From Oscillospiraceae bacterium (lineage in GTDB: Bacteria > Bacillota_A > Clostridia > Oscillospirales > WRJC01), in assembly GCA_009782405.1 (NCBI GenBank), contig WRJC01000019.1, positions 1 through 64,000 of the forward strand: 64,000 bases of DNA, in the 5' to 3' direction. The position numbers were made by a program, and so were the translations under genes. The notes under the pieces are model-generated. The model searched no databases and had not been told where the DNA came from. It worked only from the letters and a program-made list of their open reading frames with translations. This document shows, one piece after another, positions 44,647-52,509 of the stretch; positions within the stretch are counted from its first letter, which is position 1; the number at the start of each line of letters is the position of its first letter.

Positions 44647-44662
44647 TGTTTCACGTGAAACA
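44647..44662. promoter_or_regulatory. parS: parS centromere site 2
   Basis: Second exact TGTTTCACGTGAAACA, starting on the base after the serS stop codon, 3.1 kb from site 1. Together they bracket parA-parB-serS. Confidence 0.95.
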
Positions 44663-44698
44663 TTTTTGATATAAACATTTTTGAAAGGTGGCTTTTAA

Positions 44699-45142
44699 AT
44701 GTTTGAGAGTTTCATGACTACGGATATTGTGCTTCGCGGTTTTTTTGTCGGATTTTTGCTGGCTGTTTTTTGCGTGGCATATAATAAACTTGTCATCGGC
44801 AAATTTGTCAAAGCTTTGATAAATTCCGGGGCGGTGCATCCTGCTTTTGCCAAGACTTTTGAACAACTCAACCTCAAAAAAAATTTTTGGCTTTTATATG
44901 CGCTAAGAGCAAAAGGCAGTTTGCGCAAATTGGTTTTTGAATTGGATTATGACGGCAAGAAAGGTTATTATTATATTCCGGAAGACAAGTTGTACAGGGT
45001 TGGCAGGTTATATGGCGGCAAGGATGTGGATGTTTTGATGGTTGCCGCTTTGGTCCTCACTTTGTTTATCTTTTTTGCGATAGTTTTGATGGTCGTTCCC
45101 GTTATAAACGATCAATTTTCCAATTTGTTTTCTTCGGTTTGA
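44699..45142 (+). CDS. Small membrane protein of unknown function
   Basis: A 147-residue protein with two predicted membrane segments, residues about 12-30 (GFFVGFLLAVFCVAY) and 112-133 (VAALVLTLFIFFAIVLMVV). The loop between them, about 80 residues, is basic and holds YDGKKGYYYIPEDKLYRVG. I recognise no family. It is preceded by AAAGGTGG and parS site 2, and followed 35 bp later by a MORN-repeat protein in the same direction, so the pair may act together at the membrane. Confidence 0.7.
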   Translation: MFESFMTTDIVLRGFFVGFLLAVFCVAYNKLVIGKFVKALINSGAVHPAFAKTFEQLNLKKNFWLLYALRAKGSLRKLVFELDYDGKKGYYYIPEDKLYRVGRLYGGKDVDVLMVAALVLTLFIFFAIVLMVVPVINDQFSNLFSSV

Positions 45143-45177
45143 ATTTAAATTTATTAGGGGATAGTTAAAGGTTTTGC

Positions 45178-46488
45178 ATGAAAAAAAAATATCGCACCGG
45201 TTTCGTTGTTTTGGGAATATTCGCCGCCGCTTTTTTGAGCGTGGTTTTGGTTGTTGTTTTTATATATCAGAGCGGTTTTCGGTATATAAAATCGAACGCC
45301 GGAATAAAATTTTTCGGATATATCGATAAAAACGACAGGATAGCAAACGGAAGGATTTGGTATGAAAGCGACGCTGCGAGCGTGAGTTTGCAAAAATATT
45401 ACATAATAGAAGCAAGGGGCGAATACGCGGTTTCGCGTTTGCCCGACGAGCGCACATTTTTGTCATCAGCAAGTTCCGACGTTTTGGAAACGCTCAATAC
45501 ATTTTTGTCCGATTCCGATTTCAACAATTATTCGCTCAACAATTTCATATTCAACTGTTCAGGCGAAGGCATATCGCTTAAGAGCGAAGTTTTTGGCGAT
45601 GTTCTGTCCGCTTATGAAAATGAGGGGATTAAATTTTCCGGCGGCGATATATATGCTGTTTCCGGCATCAAATGGATTTTAGATGTTTTTGAAGAGGGGT
45701 CTTTTTGCAAGGATGTTTCCGTCGTTCAATTTGACGACGAATCAAAAATATATAAAGGCGATGTTTTGGAATTCTTGAAAAAAGAAGATATAACTTTCGC
45801 TTCGTTTTCTTTTTCCGATGGTTCTGTCGTCAATTTATATCCCGTGCAAAATATATACAGGATAAATTATGACAAAGGGCCTCATAGCGGCGAGCTCTAT
45901 ATCGGAGGGATCGATTTCGATTTTCAAAAAGGCGGCCGGGGTTTGTACTATTACACGGAAATCGGGGATATATATTACGGCGATTTCAAAAACGACGAAA
46001 AAACCGGCAAGGCTGAAATATATTCCGCAAACGGCGATATATATATCGGTTATATAGAACATGGAAAAAAGAACGGCGAAGGGTATTTTATTTGGGGCGA
46101 TGACGGTTCGTCCTATTCCGGCACATTTGCCGACAATATGAAAAATGGTTTCGGTTTGTATCGTTTTGCCGACGGTTCGGTTTATGAGGGCGAATACGCA
46201 AATGACATAAAGCAGGGCAAAGGCAAATTTATTTGGTTTAACGGCGACATGTACGAGGGCGATTACGAAGGTGATTTATATAAAGGGTTTGGCCGGTACA
46301 CTTGGGCAAACGGAGATTATTACGAGGGTGATTTCGATCATAATACCCTGCATGGGATTGGCACTTATTATTGGGCGAGCGGCCGCACTTATACCGGATA
46401 TTGGGATTTGGCCAAAATGGTTTTGCCCGACGATCTTCCCGACGACATCGATATTAACGGCGACGATATTTATAACAGGGGGGATTGA
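45178..46488 (+). CDS. Membrane-anchored MORN-repeat protein
   Basis: A 436-residue protein with an N-terminal signal anchor (about 7-30), an unassigned region to about residue 255, and at least six MORN repeats (about 264-420) of the pattern Y-x-G-x-(Y/F)-x-x-x-x-x-x-G-x-G-x-(Y/F): DIYIGYIEHGKKNGEGYF, SVYEGEYANDIKQGKGKF, DMYEGDYEGDLYKGFGRY, DYYEGDFDHNTLHGIGTY. MORN sheets bind lipids or proteins; the bacterial roles are poorly defined. It ends in an acidic tail (DDLPDDIDINGDD). The neighbouring membrane protein is a possible partner. Confidence 0.82.
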   Translation: MKKKYRTGFVVLGIFAAAFLSVVLVVVFIYQSGFRYIKSNAGIKFFGYIDKNDRIANGRIWYESDAASVSLQKYYIIEARGEYAVSRLPDERTFLSSASSDVLETLNTFLSDSDFNNYSLNNFIFNCSGEGISLKSEVFGDVLSAYENEGIKFSGGDIYAVSGIKWILDVFEEGSFCKDVSVVQFDDESKIYKGDVLEFLKKEDITFASFSFSDGSVVNLYPVQNIYRINYDKGPHSGELYIGGIDFDFQKGGRGLYYYTEIGDIYYGDFKNDEKTGKAEIYSANGDIYIGYIEHGKKNGEGYFIWGDDGSSYSGTFADNMKNGFGLYRFADGSVYEGEYANDIKQGKGKFIWFNGDMYEGDYEGDLYKGFGRYTWANGDYYEGDFDHNTLHGIGTYYWASGRTYTGYWDLAKMVLPDDLPDDIDINGDDIYNRGD

Positions 46489-46549
46489 TAATATTTGAGC
46501 AATAATTTCAAGGCAAAAACAAATCGTATTTATGGAGGGGATTTATATT

Positions 46550-48079
46550 ATGAAGCACAAAAATATATGCTTGTTTTTGGTTTTGTTTTTTGTTTTTGCG
46601 TTTTTTTGCGCTTGCGCTTCTTCGGAGGGCGAAAACAGCCAAAAGGACTTCGATGATTCACCCGAAAATCAAGACGCGCAGGACAAAATCGAGGAACAAG
46701 ATGAAAAACCCGATATAGCGGCGGAAGTGTTGGCGAATTTGCCCGCAATCGACATGAAAGGCGATACCATCACTTTTTTGACTTCTAATTGGGGCGGGAT
46801 GCGCGGCACTCCCGACGGGGAAGCCATTTGGGGGATGCAGTATGACATACTTGTGGACGAATTGATAGGCGAGGCTTTAAATGACGGGAAATATAACAGG
46901 AACAAGGCGATGGAGGAAAAATACAACTGCATCATGGCGGAAATCAATGTCGCCGGACAGGGAGACGCGAATTCCCTGCTCAACAAAGCGGTTAAAGCGG
47001 GCGACCCCGCTTATGACGTCATGCTCTGCCGCATGCAGTCTTACCAGAATTTGGGCGCGAGCAATTCAATAATCGATTTGAGCCGGCTTGAATATCTGGA
47101 TTTCGGCAACCCCTGGTGGGACCAAAATTCTGTGAGCGACCTTTCCATATGCAACAAGCATTTCATGGTTTGCGGCGACATTACAATTTCGGACAACGGC
47201 GCCACGGGCGTTTTCGTGTTCAACAAAAAGTTGCTCGCCGACAATGCGCTCGCCGATCCGTATAAACTCGTAAAAGAAGGCGATTGGACCCTTGAAAAGT
47301 TTTTTTCGATGACAAAAGAAGTTTCCAAAGATTTGAACGGCGACGGCGTCATGGATGAAAACGACCGCTACGGCTTTTTTTACCAGCGCGACACCGTCCT
47401 TTCGTTTTTGAACGGGAGCGGCGAGAGAGTCGGCAAAAAAGACGAAAACGACATACCATACATAACGATAGGCGGCGAATCTGCGATAAGCAACATAACC
47501 TATACGTTCGAAAATTTATACGATAAAACCGCTTGTTTCAACGTGATGCATCTTCCGGGCGACTTCAACGTGGGAATGGATGCCATGTTCCAAAACGACC
47601 AGGCGCTTTTTATGTGGATAAGAATGGTCAACATAGTCCCGCTTCGTTCCATGCCCACCGATTTCGGCGTTTTACCCATACCAAAAAAGAATGCGGCGCA
47701 GGATTATTATTCCTGCGATGTGAATTCGTGGACGGGGCTTGGCATAACTGTCCCGACGACTGTCGTCGATATGGAAAGCATCGGCATATTTTTGGAAGCG
47801 TATGCGGCGGAGTCATACAAGCGGGTGAAACCCGCTTATTACGATGTGCTGCTCAGCGGCAAGGTTGCCCGCGACGAGGAATCACTTGAAATGCTCGACA
47901 TCATTTTCGGCAACAGGACTTATGACATAGGTGCCATAGGCACATATGGGACTCTTAACGAAGTTATATATTTAGTCATGAATTATGACATGAATGTTTC
48001 TTCGTGGGTGGAGAAAAGATTGGAAAAGGCACAAAAGGACATAGACAAACTGATTGAAAAGATAGAGGATTTGGATTGA
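46550..48079 (+). CDS. Extracellular sugar-type solute-binding lipoprotein (SBP paralog 3)
   Basis: A 509-residue lipoprotein; the signal peptide ends FFCAC (Cys 20 or 22). It shares with the 8210 and 30439 proteins the N-terminal Asn/Arg block, the TLEKFFSMTKEVSKDL segment, the EF-hand-like loop DLNGDGVMDENDRYG, and RSMPTDFGVLPIPKKN and ARDEESLEMLDIIFG near the end. The start ATG 46550 is behind GGAGGGG. The GH5 gene follows after 29 bp; this pairing suggests the binding of an oligosaccharide that GH5 later cuts inside the cell, but no permease is present. Confidence 0.82.
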   Translation: MKHKNICLFLVLFFVFAFFCACASSEGENSQKDFDDSPENQDAQDKIEEQDEKPDIAAEVLANLPAIDMKGDTITFLTSNWGGMRGTPDGEAIWGMQYDILVDELIGEALNDGKYNRNKAMEEKYNCIMAEINVAGQGDANSLLNKAVKAGDPAYDVMLCRMQSYQNLGASNSIIDLSRLEYLDFGNPWWDQNSVSDLSICNKHFMVCGDITISDNGATGVFVFNKKLLADNALADPYKLVKEGDWTLEKFFSMTKEVSKDLNGDGVMDENDRYGFFYQRDTVLSFLNGSGERVGKKDENDIPYITIGGESAISNITYTFENLYDKTACFNVMHLPGDFNVGMDAMFQNDQALFMWIRMVNIVPLRSMPTDFGVLPIPKKNAAQDYYSCDVNSWTGLGITVPTTVVDMESIGIFLEAYAAESYKRVKPAYYDVLLSGKVARDEESLEMLDIIFGNRTYDIGAIGTYGTLNEVIYLVMNYDMNVSSWVEKRLEKAQKDIDKLIEKIEDLD

Positions 48080-48108
48080 CGCATGAAAGAACATAGGGGT
48101 GATTGAAT

Positions 48109-49188
48109 ATGAAAGGATTTGTCAAGGCTGAAAACAATTTGCTGACAGACGGCGAGGGAAATAATATCTTGCTGAAAGGGATGGCTTTCGGCAACAATGT
48201 ATGGGCGAATCCGGCGGTTCCGCCAAAAACTCACCATACGGAGGAAAGTTATGGCGAATTGAGCGCGATCGGATTTAATTCTGTCAGGTTTTATTTGAAT
48301 TACGGGCTTTTTGAAAGCGACGACGCTCCGTACAAATACAAAAAAGAAGGTTGGGACTGGCTCGACTGGAACATAAAAATGGCTAAAAAATACGATATGC
48401 TGCTTGTGCTCAATATGCACTATCCGCAGGGCGGCTTCCAGTCGAATGGAAACGGGATGGAACTCTGGACCGAAGAAAACAACAAAAAAAGGCTTGCGGC
48501 ATTATGGGCGGAAATAGCCAAAAGATATAAGAACGAAACGGCGATAGCCGCATTTGACTTGTTGAACGAACCTGTGGTTCCAAAAAAATCAAGCATGGAA
48601 GAAACATTCGCCCAATGGCAGGATCTGGCTCTTGAAATAGCCCGTTCTATCAGGGCGGAAAATACCAACCATATGATGATCGTCGAAAGGTTGAACGCAT
48701 GCAAAAATCTCGAAACGGGAATTTCCAATTGGAACAACAATATGAACGGCAACATGAATTTTTTTCTCATAAACGACAAAAACACAACATATGAATTTCA
48801 TGTGTACGACCCTTTCGTTTTCACCCACCAGAACGCTTCTTGGGTCGAATCGAGCAAAGGCGTGTTTTCCGTATATCCTGACGAAGCCAACGGACTTGAC
48901 AAAAATTATCTCGAACAGAGTTTCATAAAATATCTGAAATTCGGCAAAGAGAACAACGTGCCTGTTTATCTCGGCGAGTTCGGGGTTATAGTATATGGTT
49001 TCCGCGAAAACAGGGGCGGCGATCGTTGGATAAAGGACGCTCTTGAAATATGCAGGCGCCACAGCATAAATTTCAATTATCACACATACCACGAGACGAT
49101 GTTCGGGTTGTACACAAACGGCGCAAACGAATACCCCGACAATTTGAATTTGGACTTATGCAACGCATTCAAAAAGGCGCTAAAATAG
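48109..49188 (+). CDS. GH5-family glycoside hydrolase, apparently cytoplasmic
   Basis: A 359-residue glycosidase with the GH5 fold. The acid/base Glu is in FDLLNEPVV (near residue 147) and the nucleophile Glu in VYLGEFGVIV (near 289), with HVYDPFVFTHQ between them. GH5 enzymes hydrolyse beta-1,4 glucans or mannans and related links. There is no signal peptide, so it probably acts on imported oligosaccharides. The start ATG 48109 is behind AGGGGT. A terminator follows at 49217. Confidence 0.87.
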   Translation: MKGFVKAENNLLTDGEGNNILLKGMAFGNNVWANPAVPPKTHHTEESYGELSAIGFNSVRFYLNYGLFESDDAPYKYKKEGWDWLDWNIKMAKKYDMLLVLNMHYPQGGFQSNGNGMELWTEENNKKRLAALWAEIAKRYKNETAIAAFDLLNEPVVPKKSSMEETFAQWQDLALEIARSIRAENTNHMMIVERLNACKNLETGISNWNNNMNGNMNFFLINDKNTTYEFHVYDPFVFTHQNASWVESSKGVFSVYPDEANGLDKNYLEQSFIKYLKFGKENNVPVYLGEFGVIVYGFRENRGGDRWIKDALEICRRHSINFNYHTYHETMFGLYTNGANEYPDNLNLDLCNAFKKALK

Positions 49189-49216
49189 TCAAAACAAGAA
49201 ATTGCGAAACAAAAAT

Positions 49217-49251
49217 AAGAACCCCCCGGCTTCGCCGAGGGATTCTTGTTT
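49217..49251 (+). terminator. Terminator after the SBP-GH5 unit
   Basis: AAGAACCCCCCGGC and GCCGAGGGATTCTT pair around a TTC loop (one or two mismatches), followed by GTTTT. It also lies near the end of the convergent repeat-protein gene. Confidence 0.75.
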
Positions 49252-49281
49252 TAATATCGGTTTTATGTTTTTATTCAACTT

Positions 49282-50457
49282 TTAAAAGGAGGCCCAATAC
49301 GCATTTTTTAATGTTTGGGTAGCTGCATAGATTTCGGCAGATGTTCCTGTGCCCCAGTTGTACGCCGGCAGGTATATGTTGTGGTAGTATTCTACCATGT
49401 AGTTATACAAATCTTGACAAGGTTCTGTGTCCCACAACTCAGCTTCTTTTAATAATTTTATCCTGTCTGAAGCGGTGTTAATCCAATTGCCAAGGTCAAC
49501 GGCGGCAAATACGAGGTTGTATGCTTCGAGGGCGGCCCAGTAAGCATCTTTCAAGGTTTGCAATTTGGCGTTCACTTCGGCGGTTGTGCCTATGCCCCAG
49601 TTGTAGGCCGCATTGTACACAGGTATCGCGGCATCGATGGCGGCGATCAGCGCTACGTTTCCGCCGTTGCCGGGTATGCCTGCAGTTTCAAATTTCGCCG
49701 AGAGTTCTTTTGCGGTCGCAATCCAATTTCCAAGGTCAACGGCGGCAAATACGAGGTTATATGCTTCGACGGCTGCCCAATAGGCGTCTTTCAAGGCTTG
49801 GGTGGCGTCGTTGACAACCGCCAAACCAGCTGCATAGCTGAGAACATATTCGGCATAATCGGTCGCGGCGATCAGCGCCACGTTTCCGCCATTGCCGGGT
49901 ATGCCGTAATATTCAAAATTCGCCGACAATGCTTTCGCAGTTTCAACCCATTCCACCAGGTGTTCATTTGCGGCGATAAGGGCCAACGAGGCTGTCGCTA
50001 TTTTGTCTCCGCAACGTTTGCAGGTAACTTCGTCCCAGCTTTCGTTGAGGAATACGCGCACATCGTAGTCGTACTCATGTCCGAGGGCGCCTTCCCAGCC
50101 GTAGGTTTCGCCGTCATCTTCGCCGCATATTGCGCACACATTCAGCACGAAGCCGCCTGTCCAACAAGTGGCAGTGGAAACCAATTTATATTCGCGATCG
50201 CAAATTACAGGTGCAGCTTCAAATTTGACGAATTTAAGCTGGCCTGTATATCCTTTTTGCAAACCCAAGAAGTTATCACCGATTTCAACTTCATAAGTGA
50301 ATGTTTTTTTGTTGTCTTTGACGGTGAGTGTACCTGCTTCATCTGTATCGTAGTACCATTCATTTGCTTTGCTGTGGAGATTGCCGGCCGCCAATGCGGG
50401 TAGCGCAAGCGCAAGCATCATGGAGATTACGATCGCGAGTGCTAAAAGTTTTTTCAT
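49282..50457 (-). CDS. Secreted protein with about 80-residue tandem repeats
   Basis: A 391-residue exported protein, signal peptide 1-24 (ending ALAAG). Residues about 25-150 form a domain with Cys pairs (ICGE, CKRCGD) resembling other Clostridia surface modules. From about 165 on there are three helical repeats marked by WI(A/N)TA, GIPGNGGNVALIAA, LK(D/N)AYWAA and EAYNLVFAAVDLG. The DNA copies are about 90 percent identical, so the repeats expanded recently. They resemble FIVAR-type adhesive domains but I cannot assign them firmly. There is no anchor motif; the last repeat ends abruptly at NAYWASF. It is read from an unusually long structured leader. Confidence 0.75.
   Translation of the reverse strand: MKKLLALAIVISMMLALALPALAAGNLHSKANEWYYDTDEAGTLTVKDNKKTFTYEVEIGDNFLGLQKGYTGQLKFVKFEAAPVICDREYKLVSTATCWTGGFVLNVCAICGEDDGETYGWEGALGHEYDYDVRVFLNESWDEVTCKRCGDKIATASLALIAANEHLVEWVETAKALSANFEYYGIPGNGGNVALIAATDYAEYVLSYAAGLAVVNDATQALKDAYWAAVEAYNLVFAAVDLGNWIATAKELSAKFETAGIPGNGGNVALIAAIDAAIPVYNAAYNWGIGTTAEVNAKLQTLKDAYWAALEAYNLVFAAVDLGNWINTASDRIKLLKEAELWDTEPCQDLYNYMVEYYHNIYLPAYNWGTGTSAEIYAATQTLKNAYWASF
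49481..49800 (-). repeat. Tandem DNA repeats in the secreted-protein gene
   Basis: Two 80-bp copies, 49481-49560 and 49721-49800, exactly 240 bp apart, with 8 mismatches. A second pair of about 40 bp (around 49640-49680 and 49866-49906) repeats 226 bp apart with 2 mismatches. Confidence 0.85.
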
Positions 50458-50826
50458 GTTTTTATGTCCCCCAAAAATAATTTTTTATCCCTCGTTTTGT
50501 TGGAGCGAGGTTTCTCCGTTTTTGCCTCATTGATTTCGCTCAATGTGGTTAGGCGGTCTCTTTTATTTTGGAGTTGTGATTCTCCATTTTCAGCCGCGTT
50601 GGTTACGCCCAACGTGGTTAGGCGGCTCCGTGCGCGGAGCGGGATTTTTTGTTCTACGGTTGCTTCATTTCAGGTCCGGCCCTCACGAAAGGCATGGCCG
50701 TTTTGCTTTTTGCGGCCCTCATATTAACCCCTCCTTGGCTCCCTTTTTGTACTTCATATAATTTTCCGGGATTTGTTTTCCGGTTATATGACAATTTTCA
50801 TAGATTCAACATTTGAATTTTTTGTT
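50458..50826 (-). ncRNA. Long structured 5' leader with two tandem RNA units, candidate regulatory element
   Basis: From the predicted transcript start (about 50826) to the start codon at 50457 lie some 370 nt. On the minus strand they contain, in order, a 22-codon ORF, a hairpin GCTCCGCGCACGGAGC (50625-50640), and two similar units. Unit A (about 50570-50627) and unit B (about 50502-50556) both begin CCGCCTAACCAC, form a hairpin with loop GCGTAA or GCGAAA, and continue to GGAGAA ... CTCC. The hairpin stems are GTTGG/CCAAC in A and ATTGA/TCAAT in B: changes on one side are matched on the other. A final CCTCG ... CGAGG hairpin precedes the ribosome binding site. It matches no riboswitch class I know. 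Confidence 0.6.
50654..50722 (-). CDS. 22-codon upstream ORF in the leader, possible leader peptide
   Basis: ATG 50722 to TAG 50654, preceded at five bases by AAGGAGGGG, a stronger site than most genes here have. The peptide is basic (starts MRAAKSKTAM, ends GPEMKQP). It lies upstream of the tandem RNA units, in the position of attenuator leader peptides. No database family is known to me. Confidence 0.5.
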   Translation of the reverse strand: MRAAKSKTAMPFVRAGPEMKQP

Positions 50827-50832
50827 TAATTT

Positions 50833-50861
50833 ATTATACCACATTATGTCATAAAAAAACC
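50833..50861 (-). promoter_or_regulatory. Promoter for the structured leader
   Basis: Minus-strand TATAAT preceded by TGTGG, the extended -10 form. The hexamer 17 bp upstream, GGTTTT, is a weak -35. Confidence 0.55.
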
Positions 50862-50920
50862 GGTTATAATGAATTATGTCAAAAAAAACAGAATTCATTA
50901 TTGTTTTGCAATTTCACATT

Positions 50921-52387
50921 TTACATTTGTTTAATCCTTATAGCCATATATTCTTTTCCGGGCAGTTCTATGCGCATTTTGCCCCGCATGACGCCGAGTT
51001 TTTTTATCGTCATTTCCCAAGTGTCGATGATTTCCACTTCATATTCTTTGTTTTCGTCTAATGCGTATTCGCGGAATGTCGGGGTTTGTTTTCCCAAATA
51101 TATCAGATAATATTTTGATTGCGTATTTTCGGGAACGGCGGCAAAATCTTCGTTTCCGAACATTTTTTCCGTTTTGCATTGTTTTAGCCCGAGCCCCGGG
51201 GTTTCTTTTAGGATATCAAGCAAAAATTTGATTCTCGCCGGGCTTTCGCCGTGCAGTTTTGCGCCGTGGCTCCACCATAAAATATCGTTTGGGTGCATAT
51301 ATGTTTCGCCGTGCCCGCCGTAGCCCCCGCAAACGGCCGCTCGCCAAAACCGGCAAACCAATTCCCTCGCGGAAATGTTTCCCCAGCCGTAGATTATGTT
51401 CCCTTCATAGCACATTTCATCGAATACGGCGGGCTTGCCGTATTCTTCGCGCCATTCGTTTGCCCGGTTTGTTTCCGGGTTTTGTATGCTGCAATGGGTG
51501 ACCCAATATTTGCGGTGGTCGTAAAACAGGCGCCCGTTGTGGATTGAGCGCAGTCGGTTGTAATGGTCGTTTTCGCACAAAATTTTCGCGTACCGCTCCC
51601 AATCGTTGATGGATTTGCTTTCCATCAGGTCATATTCGTTGGCTAAGCTCCACCAGACGTTTCTAAACGCGGAAAACCTGGCGATTATGTACTTCCAATA
51701 CAAATCGTCGTTTTCTTTTCCCATATCCGAAAATCCCCAATGGTCGTATGGGTGCATCGCGATTATGTCAGCTTCGATTCCGAGTTGTGCCAAGTCCTGG
51801 ATCCGCTTTTCGAATCTGCGGAAATATTCGGGGTTGAAACGTTTGAAATCCCAGTTTTTTATGGGTTTTCCTTCATAGGGATATATTTCCGGTTCCCTTT
51901 CGTTGAAGGGATAATGCTTGGGAAACACGCAGAAGCGTATTTTGTTGAAATAGCCTTTTTTCAATTCTTCTATGGTTTGTTCTTGAAGTTCCGACGGCTG
52001 ATGGGTCCAAGCGTAACAAGTGGTTCCCAAAGGGTAATACGGCGTGCCGTCAGCATATGCGAAATGGTATTTTTCGGTCACTTGCACCGGGCCGCGGTTG
52101 TTTTTGTCCGGCGCACCCACGGTAAAATTCCCGATTTTGTTTTCATTTGAAAAGCTGCCGCTTATTTCGTACCGGTATTCGCCTTCAAACGACGGCATGA
52201 AGCGTACTTTGTACACCCCTTCTCCGTCGTAGAATCCCTCTGCGGCAACGTTTTCGTCTTTTCCGGAAAATTTGCCCGTTATGGCATAATCCACGAAAGG
52301 ATTTTTGTCGGCGCGGCCTTTTGCCTCGATTTCCAAAACGCCCCATTTGCCGACGCTTCCTGTTTCTCCTGCAATGATTTTTTTCAT
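50921..52387 (-). CDS. DUF5060/DUF4038-type glycoside hydrolase
   Basis: A 488-residue protein of the apiosidase-like group. The N-terminal DUF5060 beta domain (about 5-95, with KVRFMPSFEGEYRYEI) is followed by a TIM-barrel DUF4038 domain (YPLGTTCYAWTHQP, RFCVFPKHYPFNE) with putative acid/base WWSLANEYDLM and a second acid in PAVFDEMCYEGN; the C-terminus fits DUF5605 beta domain. Such proteins cleave plant-type side chains, but the specificity is unassigned. There is no signal peptide, so it is cytoplasmic. The ribosome binding site is weak (GAAAG). Confidence 0.85.
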   Translation of the reverse strand: MKKIIAGETGSVGKWGVLEIEAKGRADKNPFVDYAITGKFSGKDENVAAEGFYDGEGVYKVRFMPSFEGEYRYEISGSFSNENKIGNFTVGAPDKNNRGPVQVTEKYHFAYADGTPYYPLGTTCYAWTHQPSELQEQTIEELKKGYFNKIRFCVFPKHYPFNEREPEIYPYEGKPIKNWDFKRFNPEYFRRFEKRIQDLAQLGIEADIIAMHPYDHWGFSDMGKENDDLYWKYIIARFSAFRNVWWSLANEYDLMESKSINDWERYAKILCENDHYNRLRSIHNGRLFYDHRKYWVTHCSIQNPETNRANEWREEYGKPAVFDEMCYEGNIIYGWGNISARELVCRFWRAAVCGGYGGHGETYMHPNDILWWSHGAKLHGESPARIKFLLDILKETPGLGLKQCKTEKMFGNEDFAAVPENTQSKYYLIYLGKQTPTFREYALDENKEYEVEIIDTWEMTIKKLGVMRGKMRIELPGKEYMAIRIKQM

Positions 52388-52432
52388 TATGTCACGCTTT
52401 CTATTTTAATTAATATTTTTAGTTTGCCGATA

Positions 52433-52461
52433 TTGCATTAAATGACAATTTGTGGTACAAT
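52433..52461 (+). promoter_or_regulatory. Promoter for the MetH-activation-like gene
   Basis: TTGCAT, 17-bp spacer, TACAAT with TGTGG before the -10. Confidence 0.65.
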
Positions 52462-52509
52462 TAGATCACAAAACTTCAAAACACCCAAAATACAGGGAGG
52501 GAAAAATTC

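Noticed and set aside
50464..50761. Open frames on the plus strand over the leader
   Set aside because: They read through the leader hairpins in antisense; there is no ribosome binding site, and the minus-strand structure explains the sequence better.
50458..50826. c-di-GMP or glycine riboswitch
   Set aside because: Although tandem and long, the units lack the conserved cores of those classes as I know them.
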